From contig NZ_JAKGTQ010000002.1 of assembly GCF_021568285.1 (NCBI RefSeq), positions 186,001 through 250,000 on the forward strand: a stretch of DNA of 64,000 nucleotides. The letters run 5' to 3'. The notes under the pieces were generated by a model that did not search any database, was not told where the DNA came from, and was given only the letters and a program-made list of their open reading frames with translations. The position numbers and the translations under genes are program-made. Below, piece by piece: positions 1-9,046 of this stretch (positions within the stretch are counted from its first letter, which is position 1; each line of letters opens with the position of its first letter). This DNA comes from Rheinheimera sp. UJ63. GTDB taxonomy: Bacteria > Pseudomonadota > Gammaproteobacteria > Enterobacterales > Alteromonadaceae.

Positions 1-456
1 TTGTTAAAAGAAATTGGTAAAATTATTAATCCAATCAATAACTTTTTAAGAGTTAGAGGCTATACTGATAATATCCCTATCCGCAATGAAGTGTTTTCAT
101 CTAATTGGGAATTATCCGTTGCTCGTGCCACTTCAGTGCTACGCTTATTAGAAGACTCTGGTACGCCGTCGCATCGCATGGCGATTGAAGGCTTCGGTCA
201 GTATTATCCCAGTGCCGATAACAGTACCGCCAGCGGCCGTGCTGAAAATCGTAAAGTGGTGATTGCCATTTCTCGTTATGGCTATCGCCCCGAACAGCCA
301 AGCCCAGAAGCAGATGCCGCCCTAGAGCAGCAACTGCGACAAGTCACTCAAGAAGATGGTTCTATTCAAGTTATTGCTTTACCTGGGGGCGGGATACGTA
401 TTACAACGCGTCAGGAAAATCCCGACGCCGTGCCGCAAGGACAGGATCCTGAATAG
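1..456 (+). CDS. motB: Flagellar motor stator protein MotB/MotD, C-terminal part (5' truncated by window)
   Basis: The reading frame is open from base 1 and ends with TAG at 454-456, so only the C-terminal ~151 residues are present. They form an OmpA/MotB peptidoglycan-binding domain: VRGYTDNIPIRN, then the W-ELS-ARA helix, then IEGFGQYYPSADN and the GRAENRKV signature. MotB-type proteins anchor the stator to peptidoglycan and feed ion flow into flagellar rotation. The gene directly precedes parA/cheW-type genes, the order known for Pseudomonas motC-motD-parA-cheW, so MotD is an equally good name. A short acidic Gln/Pro-rich tail follows the domain. The family is clear; B versus D cannot be decided without the N-terminus. 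Confidence 0.85.
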   Translation: MLKEIGKIINPINNFLRVRGYTDNIPIRNEVFSSNWELSVARATSVLRLLEDSGTPSHRMAIEGFGQYYPSADNSTASGRAENRKVVIAISRYGYRPEQPSPEADAALEQQLRQVTQEDGSIQVIALPGGGIRITTRQENPDAVPQGQDPE

Positions 457-1232
457 TGGTTATTTGGACAGTCGCAAATCAAAAAGGTGGAGTAGGTAAA
501 ACCACCACCACAGTGACGCTGGGTGGCTTATTGGCCGAGCGCGGTCATCGTGTGCTGTTGGTGGATACCGATCCCCATGCTTCCTTAACCTATTATTTTG
601 GTATTGACGCCGAAGAGCTGGAAGTGAGCGTGTTCGATATTTTTATGCGCGGTAAACAGATTACCCGTGAAGAAATCTTACAATCGCTGTGCCCGACTCA
701 GGCTGAAGGTTTAGATATTCTGCCCGCATCCATGTCGTTAGCGACCCTCGATCGTGCCATGGGCAATAAAGGGGGGATGGGCTTACTACTGAAAAAAGCC
801 TTACAGTTAATTGCCGCCGATTACGACTATGTACTGATTGATTGCCCCCCGGTGATGGGGGTTTTAATGGTCAATGCGCTGGCGGCTTGTCAGCGCGTGT
901 TAATACCGGTGCAAACCGAGTTTTTGGCACTGAAAGGTTTAGAGCGAATGATTGCGACCATGGCGTTAATGCGCGGCTCAAAACAAGCTTTAGCCTATAC
1001 TATTATTGCTACTATGTACGACAAACGTACCCGAGCCTCGCTAGAAGCTTTTAAAGCGTTAAAAGAGACGTATCAGGATCAAGTGTGGTCTTCTGTGGTG
1101 CCAATAGATACGAAGTTTCGCGATGCGTCGTTAGCACAAACGCCCCCGCATATGTTTACCAGCAATGCCCGTGGTGTATTTGCCTACAATACGTTGCTGA
1201 CTTATTTACTGCAATTAGCGCCGGAGGCTTAA
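456..1232 (+). CDS. parC: ParA/MinD-family ATPase, ParC-like chemotaxis-cluster positioning protein
   Basis: 258 aa with GTG start at 456, sharing one base with the upstream TAG, so translation is probably coupled. The N-terminus carries the deviant Walker A of ParA proteins (KGGVGKTT, residues ~10-17). DTDPHAS and the DCPP switch region (~129) follow. Because it sits next to a CheW-like protein and CheW, it matches the ParC ATPase known from polar flagellates, which recruits chemoreceptor arrays to the cell pole, rather than a chromosome-partition ParA. No parB gene is adjacent. The family is certain; the ParC role is inferred from context. Confidence 0.85.
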   Translation: MVIWTVANQKGGVGKTTTTVTLGGLLAERGHRVLLVDTDPHASLTYYFGIDAEELEVSVFDIFMRGKQITREEILQSLCPTQAEGLDILPASMSLATLDRAMGNKGGMGLLLKKALQLIAADYDYVLIDCPPVMGVLMVNALAACQRVLIPVQTEFLALKGLERMIATMALMRGSKQALAYTIIATMYDKRTRASLEAFKALKETYQDQVWSSVVPIDTKFRDASLAQTPPHMFTSNARGVFAYNTLLTYLLQLAPEA

Positions 1233-1233
1233 C

Positions 1234-2049
1234 ATGAGCCAGTTAATTGCCAGTCAAAAAGTGATTCAAAGCTATTTAGATTCGTTATTAACCGAAGACG
1301 ATGAGAGCGCTGAGGTAGCCAGTAGCGCTGTAGCGGAAAAACAACGTGCTGAATTAAACACCTTATTGGCGCAAGCCGTTACTGCGAAGCCCGTTGCTGT
1401 GCCAGCCGCCCCTACGGTTAGTGTAAAAACGCCCGTTGAACCCGTTTTAGCGCCGGCTAAATTGGCCGTGCAGCCCGCTGAGCTCACCAGTAATAGAGCA
1501 ATCCCCATAGCACAGCGTTTAGCGACGAATACCGTTACCGCTGCTACCGATACAACGGCGAAAGCCTATCGGCAAGGCCGTTTTCAAGCGTTATTTTTTA
1601 ATGTGGCCGGTTTAAAAGTCGCGGTACCTTTAACTGAGCTTGGTGGTATTCACGAGCTAAGTACTATCACCAGTTTGTTTGGTAAACCCAATTGGTTTCT
1701 TGGTGTGATGTTGTATCGTGAACAAAAAATCAATGTGGTCGACACAGCACGTTGGGTTATGCCAGAAAAATATAACGAAACCTTGGCGCAAGAGTTAAAC
1801 TATAATTATCTCATTATGTTAGGGTCGAGTAATTGGGGGCTGTGTTGTGAAAGCCTAATTGATACCATTAGCTTAGAACCTGAAGAAGTGAAATGGCGTG
1901 AACACGAAGGCAAGCGCCCGTGGATGGCCGGATTGATCAAAGAACATATGTGTGTCTTACTTGAAGTTGACGAGTTAATCGCCTTGCTTAACCAAGGCCT
2001 CGATATCAACGCCCGCAGAATTAGAGCACAAGGAGCTGTAGATGAGTAA
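1234..2049 (+). CDS. parP: CheW-domain protein with Pro/Ala-rich N-terminus (ParP-like)
   Basis: 271 aa. Residues ~1-105 are a low-complexity Ala/Pro/Val/Thr segment, and ~110-265 form a divergent CheW-like domain (FQALFFNVAGLKVAVPLTELGGI, WFLGVMLYREQKINVVDT). The start is only 1 nt after the parC stop with GGAGG just upstream. In Vibrio the equivalent gene encodes ParP, which links ParC to CheA/receptor arrays through its CheW-like C-terminal domain. Here the same order, parC-parP-cheW, is seen. The stop overlaps the cheW start by 8 nt. ParP identity rests on architecture and synteny. Confidence 0.8.
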   Translation: MSQLIASQKVIQSYLDSLLTEDDESAEVASSAVAEKQRAELNTLLAQAVTAKPVAVPAAPTVSVKTPVEPVLAPAKLAVQPAELTSNRAIPIAQRLATNTVTAATDTTAKAYRQGRFQALFFNVAGLKVAVPLTELGGIHELSTITSLFGKPNWFLGVMLYREQKINVVDTARWVMPEKYNETLAQELNYNYLIMLGSSNWGLCCESLIDTISLEPEEVKWREHEGKRPWMAGLIKEHMCVLLEVDELIALLNQGLDINARRIRAQGAVDE

Positions 2050-2536
2050 TAAAGTTTCCCAGTCGGCAGATAAAAAACAGGTTGTCGACGAAGTGTTGCA
2101 ATGGGTAACCTTCCGTTTGCAGGAAGAAACTTACGGCATCAATGTGATGCAGGTGCAAGAGGTGTTGCGTTATAGTGAGATCGCACCGGTTCCTGGCTCA
2201 CCAGAGTATGTACTGGGCATCATTAATTTACGCGGAAACGTTGTTACCGTTATTGATACGCGGGCGCGATTTGGTTTACCGCCAGCCGAAGTCACCGATA
2301 ATACCCGTGTGGTGATTATCGAAGCAGAAAAGCAAGTGATTGGTATTTTGGTCGACAGTGTCGCCGAAGTGGTTTATTTAAAACAGTCTGAGGTGGATAG
2401 TGCACCGAATGTCGGTACCGATGAAAGTGCGCGTTTTATTCAAGGTGTGGCTAATCGCGAAGGCGAGTTACTCATTTTGGTTGATTTGAATAAAATGCTG
2501 AACGATGAAGAATGGGACGAGATTAACAGCCTTTGA
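2042..2536 (+). CDS. cheW: Chemotaxis adaptor protein CheW
   Basis: 164 aa, the usual length for CheW. The single SH3-like CheW domain spans ~20-155: VTFRLQEETYGINVMQVQEVLRY, then PEYVLGIINLRGNVVTVID, then IGILVDSVAEVV. CheW bridges methyl-accepting chemoreceptors and the kinase CheA in the cytoplasm. It overlaps parP by 8 nt and touches the next gene (TGATG), which marks it as part of one polycistronic chemotaxis/flagellar message. Nothing unusual was seen. Confidence 0.95.
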   Translation: MSNKVSQSADKKQVVDEVLQWVTFRLQEETYGINVMQVQEVLRYSEIAPVPGSPEYVLGIINLRGNVVTVIDTRARFGLPPAEVTDNTRVVIIEAEKQVIGILVDSVAEVVYLKQSEVDSAPNVGTDESARFIQGVANREGELLILVDLNKMLNDEEWDEINSL

Positions 2537-2973
2537 TGAACATACCCGTTTGGTTAGTCTGGCCGTTGTTAGGCCTAGTCATAGTCAGTGTGTTGCTAAT
2601 GGCCTTATGGCTGCGTAAGCGTTTGGCACAAGTTGAGCGTAAAGTCAGTTTACTGAGTGCTCAGCTTGAGAGCAGCCAGCAACATGCGGCCACAGCGCAG
2701 GCTGAGCTAGAAGAGCTGCGCTCAGGAGTAATCGGTGTTGGCCAGCGAGTACTCAATTTACAAGAGTCGCAACAGCGCTTAAAAAACCAATTAGCTGAGC
2801 TACACGAACAGCATCAAGTGATTGCGCTAAGCGATCCTGAGAGTAAAATTTATAGCCGAGCGATGAAGATGGTAGAGCTGGGCGCGGATCTCGAAGAAAT
2901 TATCCGTGAATGTGAATTACCACGCGCTGAAGCTGAATTACTGGTCAATTTGCATCAACAAAAACAAGGTTAA
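2536..2973 (+). CDS. DUF2802 family membrane-anchored coiled-coil protein
   Basis: About 145 aa. The ATG at 2536 overlaps the cheW TGA, and a TTG one codon upstream (2533) is an alternative. One N-terminal membrane helix (PVWLVWPLLGLVIVSVLLMA) is followed by a coiled coil rich in Gln/Glu/Leu (~30-95). The compact C-terminal segment AMKMVELGADLEEIIRECELPRAEAELLV is typical of DUF2802, a family found after cheW in polar flagellates. The function is unknown. The C-terminal part resembles a small helix-turn-helix. Its position suggests a role linked to motility or chemotaxis arrays. Confidence 0.8.
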   Translation: MNIPVWLVWPLLGLVIVSVLLMALWLRKRLAQVERKVSLLSAQLESSQQHAATAQAELEELRSGVIGVGQRVLNLQESQQRLKNQLAELHEQHQVIALSDPESKIYSRAMKMVELGADLEEIIRECELPRAEAELLVNLHQQKQG

Positions 2974-2990
2974 GCCAAGCAGAGGTCGCT

Positions 2991-3296
2991 ATGAGTGATC
3001 AGCCAGAGCAAAGCGCTACCGCGCTTAAATATGACGGTGCCGGCGCGCCCATTATTATTGCCAAAGGGCATGGCCAGTTAGCGGCAGATATTATTGCCCT
3101 AGCGCGTGAGCACGGTGTATTAATACATGAAGATGCCGAGTTATCTCGGCTGTTAAGCCAATTACAATTAGGCGATCAGATCCCTAAGGCCTTGTATCTG
3201 ATTATCGCCGAGTTAATTGCCTTCTCCTATGTACTGCAGGGTAAGTTTCCTGAAAACTGGCATAACATTCACCAGCGTATTGACCTAAAAGCCTAA
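2991..3296 (+). CDS. Solitary FlhB C-terminal-domain protein (FhlB/EscU-C like)
   Basis: 101 aa, matching only the cytoplasmic export-switch domain of FlhB: ALKYDGAGAPIIIAKGHG, AREHGVLIHEDAELSRLL, GDQIPKALYLIIAELIAFSYVL. The four membrane helices of FlhB are absent, and so is the NPTH autocleavage motif that should precede the ALKYDG segment. Such stand-alone FlhB-C paralogues occur in flagellar loci and can partly substitute for the cleaved FlhB C-domain. It starts 17 nt after the DUF2802 gene and closes the operon. The homology is clear; its exact function is open. Confidence 0.82.
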   Translation: MSDQPEQSATALKYDGAGAPIIIAKGHGQLAADIIALAREHGVLIHEDAELSRLLSQLQLGDQIPKALYLIIAELIAFSYVLQGKFPENWHNIHQRIDLKA

Positions 3297-3328
3297 GCTC
3301 CTAAGCTGCATGTTCTTTGTAGCTAAGG

Positions 3329-3925
3329 CTATTCAGCCGTTTCTGGTTTTTGCCATACCAGCGCTTTAAAGTGCTGACGACACATCGAAACATAGCTTTC
3401 ATTACCGCCAATTTGTACTTGCGAGCCCGCTGTCGCAGCCTGGCCATGTTCATCTAAGCGCACCACGAAATTCGCTTTGCGGCCACAATGACAAATGGTT
3501 TTTAATTCAATCAATTTATCCGCCCAGGCTAAAAGTGCCTGACTTCCAGCAAAGGTTTCCCCCAAGAAATCAGTACGTAAGCCAAAGGCCAACACCGGCA
3601 CATTTAGCTCATCTACTACGTCGGTGAGTTGCCGTACCTGTGTTTTTGATAAAAATTGCGCTTCATCAATCAACACACAATCTAAACGGCCTGCGGCTTT
3701 TTGTTGTTGCAGTGTAGTGAAAAAGTCGAATTGGTGATCAAAAATGTGCGCATCCATGGCCAAACCAATGCGCGAACTGACTTTACCTAAACCAAAGCGA
3801 TTATCTAAAGCGGCGGTAAAAATGGCCACCGTCATGCCGCGCTCTTGATAGTTATAGGCACTTTGTAGCAAAGAAGTGGATTTACCGGCATTCATTGCCG
3901 AATAATAAAAATACAATTGAGCCAT
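3329..3925 (-). CDS. tdk: Thymidine kinase (type II)
   Basis: 198 aa. It phosphorylates thymidine and deoxyuridine to the monophosphate in the pyrimidine salvage pathway. The P-loop SAMNAGKST lies at residues ~9-17 and the DEAQFL Walker B/catalytic-Glu motif at ~87-92. A zinc-binding lasso with a CHCG knuckle and a distal C-x2-H follows. The substrate-contact segment near [10 protein letters not shown] is typical of bacterial and viral type II kinases. It is convergent with the chemotaxis operon, with 32 nt between stops. Full-length and ordinary. Confidence 0.95.
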   Translation of the reverse strand: MAQLYFYYSAMNAGKSTSLLQSAYNYQERGMTVAIFTAALDNRFGLGKVSSRIGLAMDAHIFDHQFDFFTTLQQQKAAGRLDCVLIDEAQFLSKTQVRQLTDVVDELNVPVLAFGLRTDFLGETFAGSQALLAWADKLIELKTICHCGRKANFVVRLDEHGQAATAGSQVQIGGNESYVSMCRQHFKALVWQKPETAE

Positions 3926-4060
3926 TACGTTACCCTAAAAATGCTGACGGCGCAGTATAGCAACTTACCGCAGAAAATCAGCTAGCTGCGCTTTGTGACT
4001 AGCAGAATTTTCTTGCCTGCTGCGGCTGAAATTGACCGGCAGCAGGGCGTTGGTATGGTG

Positions 4061-6127
4061 TTAATGATCCGCAGTTTTAACCCTTTCTTGGGGTTTTTCT
4101 GTGCGCTTAACGGCGCTGTCATCTGATTTTTTATTGTTTTGTGTTGGTTTAGCGGGTTGCACTATCGGAAAGAATAAATTCAACGGGTTTTGCTTGATTT
4201 GATCGATCACACTTTTTAGTAATAACGAAAACTTACCAATTTGCGTGCCGCGGGCGCGCAGTGCCACGGTTAGGGCGAGAGTAAAGCTCACCCACAAATT
4301 AACAAAACCAATTAATAGCACCATCACTAGATAAAACAAAAAGCCGAAGAGGCCCAAATCGCCATCGACTGTGCTGTAGCCTAAATTGGCTGAAGCAAAG
4401 GCGACATGCCGAATATCCAGCGGTAAATCAAGCAAGTAGCCTAAGTAGCTGGTCATGCCCAATAACACACCAAAAAAGAAATTACCGGCCAAGGCGCCAT
4501 AGTTTTCATGCCAATATTCGGCAAAAGCTTTACGCGCGCGCTGCGGTAACAGCCTTTTCAGTAAGGGGTGTTGGTATAGCCGTAAATTTAACTCAAGGTA
4601 ATTGGCGCGGTTTTCAAAAAAACCGGCAATAATGCCCGAGCAGAATAACCAAACCCCCGCAATAGCCGCAAAAAACAGTGAGCCATGCCAAGGCGAGATG
4701 GCATCTAACTGATAAGACACCGCCGCAGCATCTAAAATGGGGCGATCTTGCCAATACCAAAAGCTCAAGGCAATAATTGAAGCGGTTATCACGGCAATAC
4801 TGACGTTACCCCATACTGCAGCCCACTGCGACCGATTTACGTCAATCAGTAGGGTTGCCAGTTTTTTATGGGCTGCCCGGCCGTTTTCACCTTTTTCAAC
4901 TTCAGCGGCAAAACTGGCCGCAGTCATGGCTGGCTGCTTGGTGGCGACAGTCAGGCCTAACATATGAATGAGCACAAAACCTAAGCCATAATTTAAACTG
5001 GCCAGCGCAGCGGTAGAGAAAGGGGATAACCCCAGCGCTTGGATATGAATTTTAATCAGTGCCATCACGGCAATAATCACGCCTGCACCTGCGGCTGAGG
5101 CCACTAAACCAAAAAATTGGCTTTTATCGCGGGTGATGTAATGTTCACCATGACTGCTTTTGTTCACGCTGATGCTTTTCGATAACAGCTGAGTACTACT
5201 GCGCCAGAGCGCACGCACGCTTTTTTTCTCGCGGCTGGTATACAGTAACTGCTCGGTTAACTCTAAAGTATGCCGGTGCAGCTCGGCGCGATCCTGACCG
5301 GTGATCAATATCACTAATTGTTCTATCCGGCTTAGCGTTTGCTCTAAGCGTTCTAACAGATGAGACACGGCCACCGTGCTGCCTGCTGCTGCTGCACGGC
5401 GTCTTAAGCGGTCTATTTGCTCATAGCATTGCTCAACCATCACGATGTAATGTGCACAGTCGTAGAGCGGTAATTCCACATCCGGTTGTTTTTGCCGATA
5501 ATGACCCACTAACATATTCAGTTCACGATGCAGCGCAATAAATGCGGAATCAATGTTGTTGAGCCGCTTATCCAAGCGCATCAAATCCGGTTCCATCTCT
5601 TCTGCAGCGATCCAGACACTGAGCATTTCCAGTGCGCACAAGGCATCTTCATGCATGTGCTCTTCAAATGCCGTTAGCTTTTCTTTGCTAACTACGCTCA
5701 GAAAAAAGCAGCTGAACTCAGTAAACAAGCCAGGGCCATCAACATGCTCTTCATCATCAATAACAATGTTTTTAAAGACTTCGGCCAGCACATCTTTTAA
5801 TTCGCTCAGATCGCGCGGTGCTGGGTTCACTTTTTCATAGAGACGGCTTGATAATTCGCGAAAAAAACCGCGACGCGAAAATACGCCAAGGCTGACTAAT
5901 GCCGGGTAGATATGCACACTGCACAGCCAACTGAACAAGTTATTGGCAATCATTTCGCTTTCAGCGAGATTTTGTTGCAGTGTTTCTAATAATTTTTTAG
6001 CGCGTTTTTTACGCTCAAAGCTAAAGCGTGACTCGTTTACCCAACCCACTAATTGTTTTAGCAGGGGTAATCCTTCTTTTTCAGCGGCCAAAGCGCGAAC
6101 GAGCATCAGCGCATTTAATTTATCCAT
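4061..6127 (-). CDS. Gcr-type (SpecificRecomb) polytopic membrane protein
   Basis: About 688 aa. I chose the ATG at 6127 because GAGG lies 5 nt upstream; a GTG two codons earlier lacks this spacing. The N-terminal ~330 residues are soluble and helix-rich. The C-terminal half has about six hydrophobic segments (SAAGAGVIIAVMALI, YGLGFVLIHMLGLTV, FAAIAGVWLFCSGIIAGFF and others), with a basic tail. It matches proteins annotated as site-specific recombinase Gcr after a Neisseria gene, but I see no tyrosine- or serine-recombinase motif. The recombinase label is doubtful and it is better viewed as a membrane protein of unknown function. Confidence 0.7.
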   Translation of the reverse strand: MDKLNALMLVRALAAEKEGLPLLKQLVGWVNESRFSFERKKRAKKLLETLQQNLAESEMIANNLFSWLCSVHIYPALVSLGVFSRRGFFRELSSRLYEKVNPAPRDLSELKDVLAEVFKNIVIDDEEHVDGPGLFTEFSCFFLSVVSKEKLTAFEEHMHEDALCALEMLSVWIAAEEMEPDLMRLDKRLNNIDSAFIALHRELNMLVGHYRQKQPDVELPLYDCAHYIVMVEQCYEQIDRLRRRAAAAGSTVAVSHLLERLEQTLSRIEQLVILITGQDRAELHRHTLELTEQLLYTSREKKSVRALWRSSTQLLSKSISVNKSSHGEHYITRDKSQFFGLVASAAGAGVIIAVMALIKIHIQALGLSPFSTAALASLNYGLGFVLIHMLGLTVATKQPAMTAASFAAEVEKGENGRAAHKKLATLLIDVNRSQWAAVWGNVSIAVITASIIALSFWYWQDRPILDAAAVSYQLDAISPWHGSLFFAAIAGVWLFCSGIIAGFFENRANYLELNLRLYQHPLLKRLLPQRARKAFAEYWHENYGALAGNFFFGVLLGMTSYLGYLLDLPLDIRHVAFASANLGYSTVDGDLGLFGFLFYLVMVLLIGFVNLWVSFTLALTVALRARGTQIGKFSLLLKSVIDQIKQNPLNLFFPIVQPAKPTQNNKKSDDSAVKRTEKPQERVKTADH

Positions 6128-6344
6128 TAACACCTCATACCCTATACAAGCCTTTACTGCGTCGTTGTCCTAAGCTGTTTGCTCAGCATAGCCACAGCAT
6201 TTGCCAGTGCGCCCTTATGATACCGCAGTGTCTACTAGCTTGCGTAGTTTAAATTTACATTAGCTTTTAGACCTTTAATGGTTGTTTTACCTTAAAACAG
6301 GCATACTGCCCAGCAACAATATCGTTGATTTAAGGAAATAAAAG

Positions 6345-6758
6345 ATGGAAAAGTGGCTATTATTGACCGTTTTTGCGCAAGTCGTGCTGACCAGCGTGGT
6401 CATGGTGCTGATGGGACGGCGACGTTTTAAAGCGGCCCGTAACAAACAAATTAACATGGCCGCTTTTCAAACCATGGATTTACGTGGCGCGGATCAACAA
6501 GTTATAGCGACCGGCCGTAATTTCGATAATCAATTTCAGATGCCCATGCTGTATCTGTTTAGTGTGTTATTTATACTGCAGTTTGGTTTGGCCGATTTAA
6601 CCTTTTTGTTGCTGGGTACGGCCTTTGTGCTGTTACGTATCGCACATACCGTGGTGCATATTGGTAGCAATACCTTGCGTCCACGTTTTCGGTTATTTGT
6701 CTTAGGCTGTGTGGTGTTGTGGGTGATTTGGGGCCGTTTGCTGCTATTGGCATTATAA
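6345..6758 (+). CDS. MAPEG family membrane protein
   Basis: 137 aa with four predicted membrane helices: ~5-24, ~68-83, ~86-102 and ~118-137. Family hallmarks are the NFDNQFQMPMLYLF motif near residue 60 and the R-AHT-VHIGSN segment before the last helix. MAPEG proteins include membrane glutathione transferases and eicosanoid enzymes; bacterial members of this size have no fixed substrate. AAGGAAA lies about 10 nt upstream of the ATG. It stands alone between two unrelated genes. A catalytic role is not established. Confidence 0.85.
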   Translation: MEKWLLLTVFAQVVLTSVVMVLMGRRRFKAARNKQINMAAFQTMDLRGADQQVIATGRNFDNQFQMPMLYLFSVLFILQFGLADLTFLLLGTAFVLLRIAHTVVHIGSNTLRPRFRLFVLGCVVLWVIWGRLLLLAL

Positions 6759-6956
6759 TTTGTGCATTTGTTAATAAAATACACCGGCTTGTACTTAGGC
6801 TTGAAAATAAAGGGTTAGCGCCTTAACCAACCAAAACAAAAATAGCGGGTAACGCAGAACTAACCCTAGAGTACACTGGGGTTTAGCTGCTATGATTAAC
6901 GAAGACTAACCCTTGATTTGCCCTATCGCGGTAGATCAGTAGTAGATGAGGTTATT

Positions 6957-8153
6957 TTGCTAAAAGCGTTATGCGGTTTGTTATGTTTAGGTGCTAGCTT
7001 TGCAGTTTTTGCCGAGCCCTCGCCAGAACAATTAAAAGAATTCGACAAGTTCTTTCAAGAACAAGTCCAGCAACAGCAAGTGCCTGGTGCTGCCTATGCT
7101 ATTGTCTATAAAAATAAGATTATTCGTGCCAAAGGTTTTGGTGTACGTGAAGTGGGTAGCAAGCTACCGGTTGATGCCTTTACCGTATTTCGGATTGCTT
7201 CTGTTTCTAAAACCTTCGCCGGCGGTTTAGCCAGTATTCTCGCATCGCAAGGTCACTTTAAATGGGATGATCCGGTCAATCGCTATTTGCCTGATTTTTC
7301 GTTTAAAACGCGCTCGTTTAATAATAAATTAAAAGTAGAGCATTTACTGTCGCAAAGCACTGGGGTGATTGCCAATGCTTATGACAACCTGATTGAGGCT
7401 AATTTTCAGCCTGAACGTATTTTACCGCAATTTCAAAAGTTAGATCCGCTGTGTACACCCGGCCAGTGTTATGGCTATCAAAATGTCTTGTTCAGTTTAA
7501 TTGAACCCATTATGCAGCAATCGACCTCGCAAGATTATGCCAGTTTGTTACGGCAGAATATTTTTGAACCGCTGCATATGCCAACGGCATCGGTGGGCTA
7601 TCAGGGTTTTTTAGATACTGAAAATCGCGCCATTCCGCATGTGAAAGCTAAAGGTAAATGGTATCCACGTACCGTTAGCGAAAGTTACTATCGTTTTGCA
7701 CCGGCCGCAGGGGTCAATGCCAGCGCTATCGATTTAGGCTATTGGTTAATTGCGCAATTAGGTTATAACCCCGAGGTGCTAAATAGCGAACAACTGCAAT
7801 ATATGACCAATAAGCGGGTACGCACGGTTCGCGATCTGCGCCGTCGTCAGTGGCGTGAGCATATTACCGATGCCCATTATGCCCTGGGCTGGCGCGTTTA
7901 TCAGTTTGGTCAAGAGCAACTGGTGTATCACGGTGGTTGGGTTCAAGGCTTTCGTGCCGAGTTAGCGTATTCTAAAGATCGTGAGTTGGGTTTGGTGATT
8001 TTATTAAATGCGGAATCGAATGTGGTTGCGGAATTAAGCACGCATTTTTGGTCTACCATGTTTACGGCAATGCAAAAAGAAGACAAAGCCAGTTTACTGG
8101 CAGGTTGCAAACTTCCCGAGAAAAACAGTACAAAAAAAGCGGCTAACTGTTAA
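6957..8153 (+). CDS. Secreted serine hydrolase, class C beta-lactamase/penicillin-binding-protein family
   Basis: 398 aa from the TTG at 6957, which has GATGAGG 5 nt upstream and yields a clean signal peptide (MLKALCGLLCLGASFAVFA, then E). An in-frame TTG at 6918 is the alternative. The mature protein carries the catalytic SxxK tetrad (SVSK, within FRIASVSKTFAGG), a YQN triad matching the YxN motif, and a C-terminal HGG matching KTG/HxG. This family covers AmpC, esterases and D-Ala-D-Ala peptidases, so antibiotic hydrolysis cannot be inferred. It acts in the periplasm or at the surface. Its stop overlaps the convergent rlmA stop by 4 nt. Confidence 0.85.
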   Translation: MLKALCGLLCLGASFAVFAEPSPEQLKEFDKFFQEQVQQQQVPGAAYAIVYKNKIIRAKGFGVREVGSKLPVDAFTVFRIASVSKTFAGGLASILASQGHFKWDDPVNRYLPDFSFKTRSFNNKLKVEHLLSQSTGVIANAYDNLIEANFQPERILPQFQKLDPLCTPGQCYGYQNVLFSLIEPIMQQSTSQDYASLLRQNIFEPLHMPTASVGYQGFLDTENRAIPHVKAKGKWYPRTVSESYYRFAPAAGVNASAIDLGYWLIAQLGYNPEVLNSEQLQYMTNKRVRTVRDLRRRQWREHITDAHYALGWRVYQFGQEQLVYHGGWVQGFRAELAYSKDRELGLVILLNAESNVVAELSTHFWSTMFTAMQKEDKASLLAGCKLPEKNSTKKAANC

Positions 8154-8953
8154 GCCGCCGCGACTTTCTGATATAAATCTACATAGAAATCACATTGAAT
8201 TGCTGGCGCTTGCGCCAGTAATTCTGCTTTGACTGCAGCACTGAACTTCCAGCCTAATGGCACCATTGTGATCAACTGCATTAAATCGGTTGCCGTTAAC
8301 TGCGTTAGCTGAAAACTTAACCGTTCTCTTGTAACATGCTGAAAATGCGTTATTTCAGTAACGGCATCACTGTGCAATCTCACTTCGCTATAAATCGCTT
8401 GTTTAAGTTGCAGTAAATGCTCAGGGGCGGGGGTAACGGTAAGTAAGTGACCACCCACTTTGAGCACACGGCTCAGCTCACTGGCTAAAGAGGGCGCATA
8501 AATACGCACTATGGCATCAAAATAGCCGGCGGCAAAAGGCAAGCTATAGGCACTAGCGACCGCAAAATGAACCTGTGGATACTGCTTGGCGGCTGAGCGA
8601 ATGGCGCTTTTTGAAATATCGATACCATGCTGTTCTTCGAGAGTTAATTGTTGCTGTAACAGATGGCTGTAATAGCCTTCGCCGCACCCTAGATCCAACA
8701 ACTTAGCGGCTTGAAGAGGTTTTAACATGGCGCCAACTTGCTCGGCCATTGGCCGATACCAATCGGCTTGCAAGAATGCGCGGCGGGCTTGCATCATCTC
8801 TTTATTATCACCCGGATCTTGCGAGTTTTTTTGCTGTACTGGCAACAGGTTAACGTAGCCTTCTTTAGCCTGATCAAAACTATGTCGATTGACACACTGA
8901 TACTGTTTATTATTCAGAACTAAAGCTTGTTGACACAGTGGGCACAGGTACAT
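8150..8953 (-). CDS. rlmA: 23S rRNA (guanine-N1)-methyltransferase RlmA
   Basis: 267 aa. The N-terminal zinc finger is formed by C4, C7, C20 and H24, followed by SFDQAKEGYVNLLP, a very characteristic RlmA segment. The Rossmann methyltransferase domain begins with LLDLGCGEGYYS at ~85 and continues with IDISKSAI and PFAAGYFDAIV. In E. coli RlmA methylates G745 in helix 35 of 23S rRNA using S-adenosylmethionine. The gene is single and ends head-on with the hydrolase gene. Confidence 0.93.
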   Translation of the reverse strand: MYLCPLCQQALVLNNKQYQCVNRHSFDQAKEGYVNLLPVQQKNSQDPGDNKEMMQARRAFLQADWYRPMAEQVGAMLKPLQAAKLLDLGCGEGYYSHLLQQQLTLEEQHGIDISKSAIRSAAKQYPQVHFAVASAYSLPFAAGYFDAIVRIYAPSLASELSRVLKVGGHLLTVTPAPEHLLQLKQAIYSEVRLHSDAVTEITHFQHVTRERLSFQLTQLTATDLMQLITMVPLGWKFSAAVKAELLAQAPAIQCDFYVDLYQKVAAA

Positions 8954-9046
8954 AGTTAAACCAAGATAGCAAAAACGCTATTGTAGCAGCAGGCAAGCTT
9001 TCGCCGCAAAGCCTTGGTATACTGCGGCAAATTATGTGGGGGATCT

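Noticed and set aside
6813-6912. Repeated GGGTTAG/CTAACCC motifs before the serine hydrolase
   Set aside because: They are only seven bases long, irregularly spaced and do not match a binding site I know.
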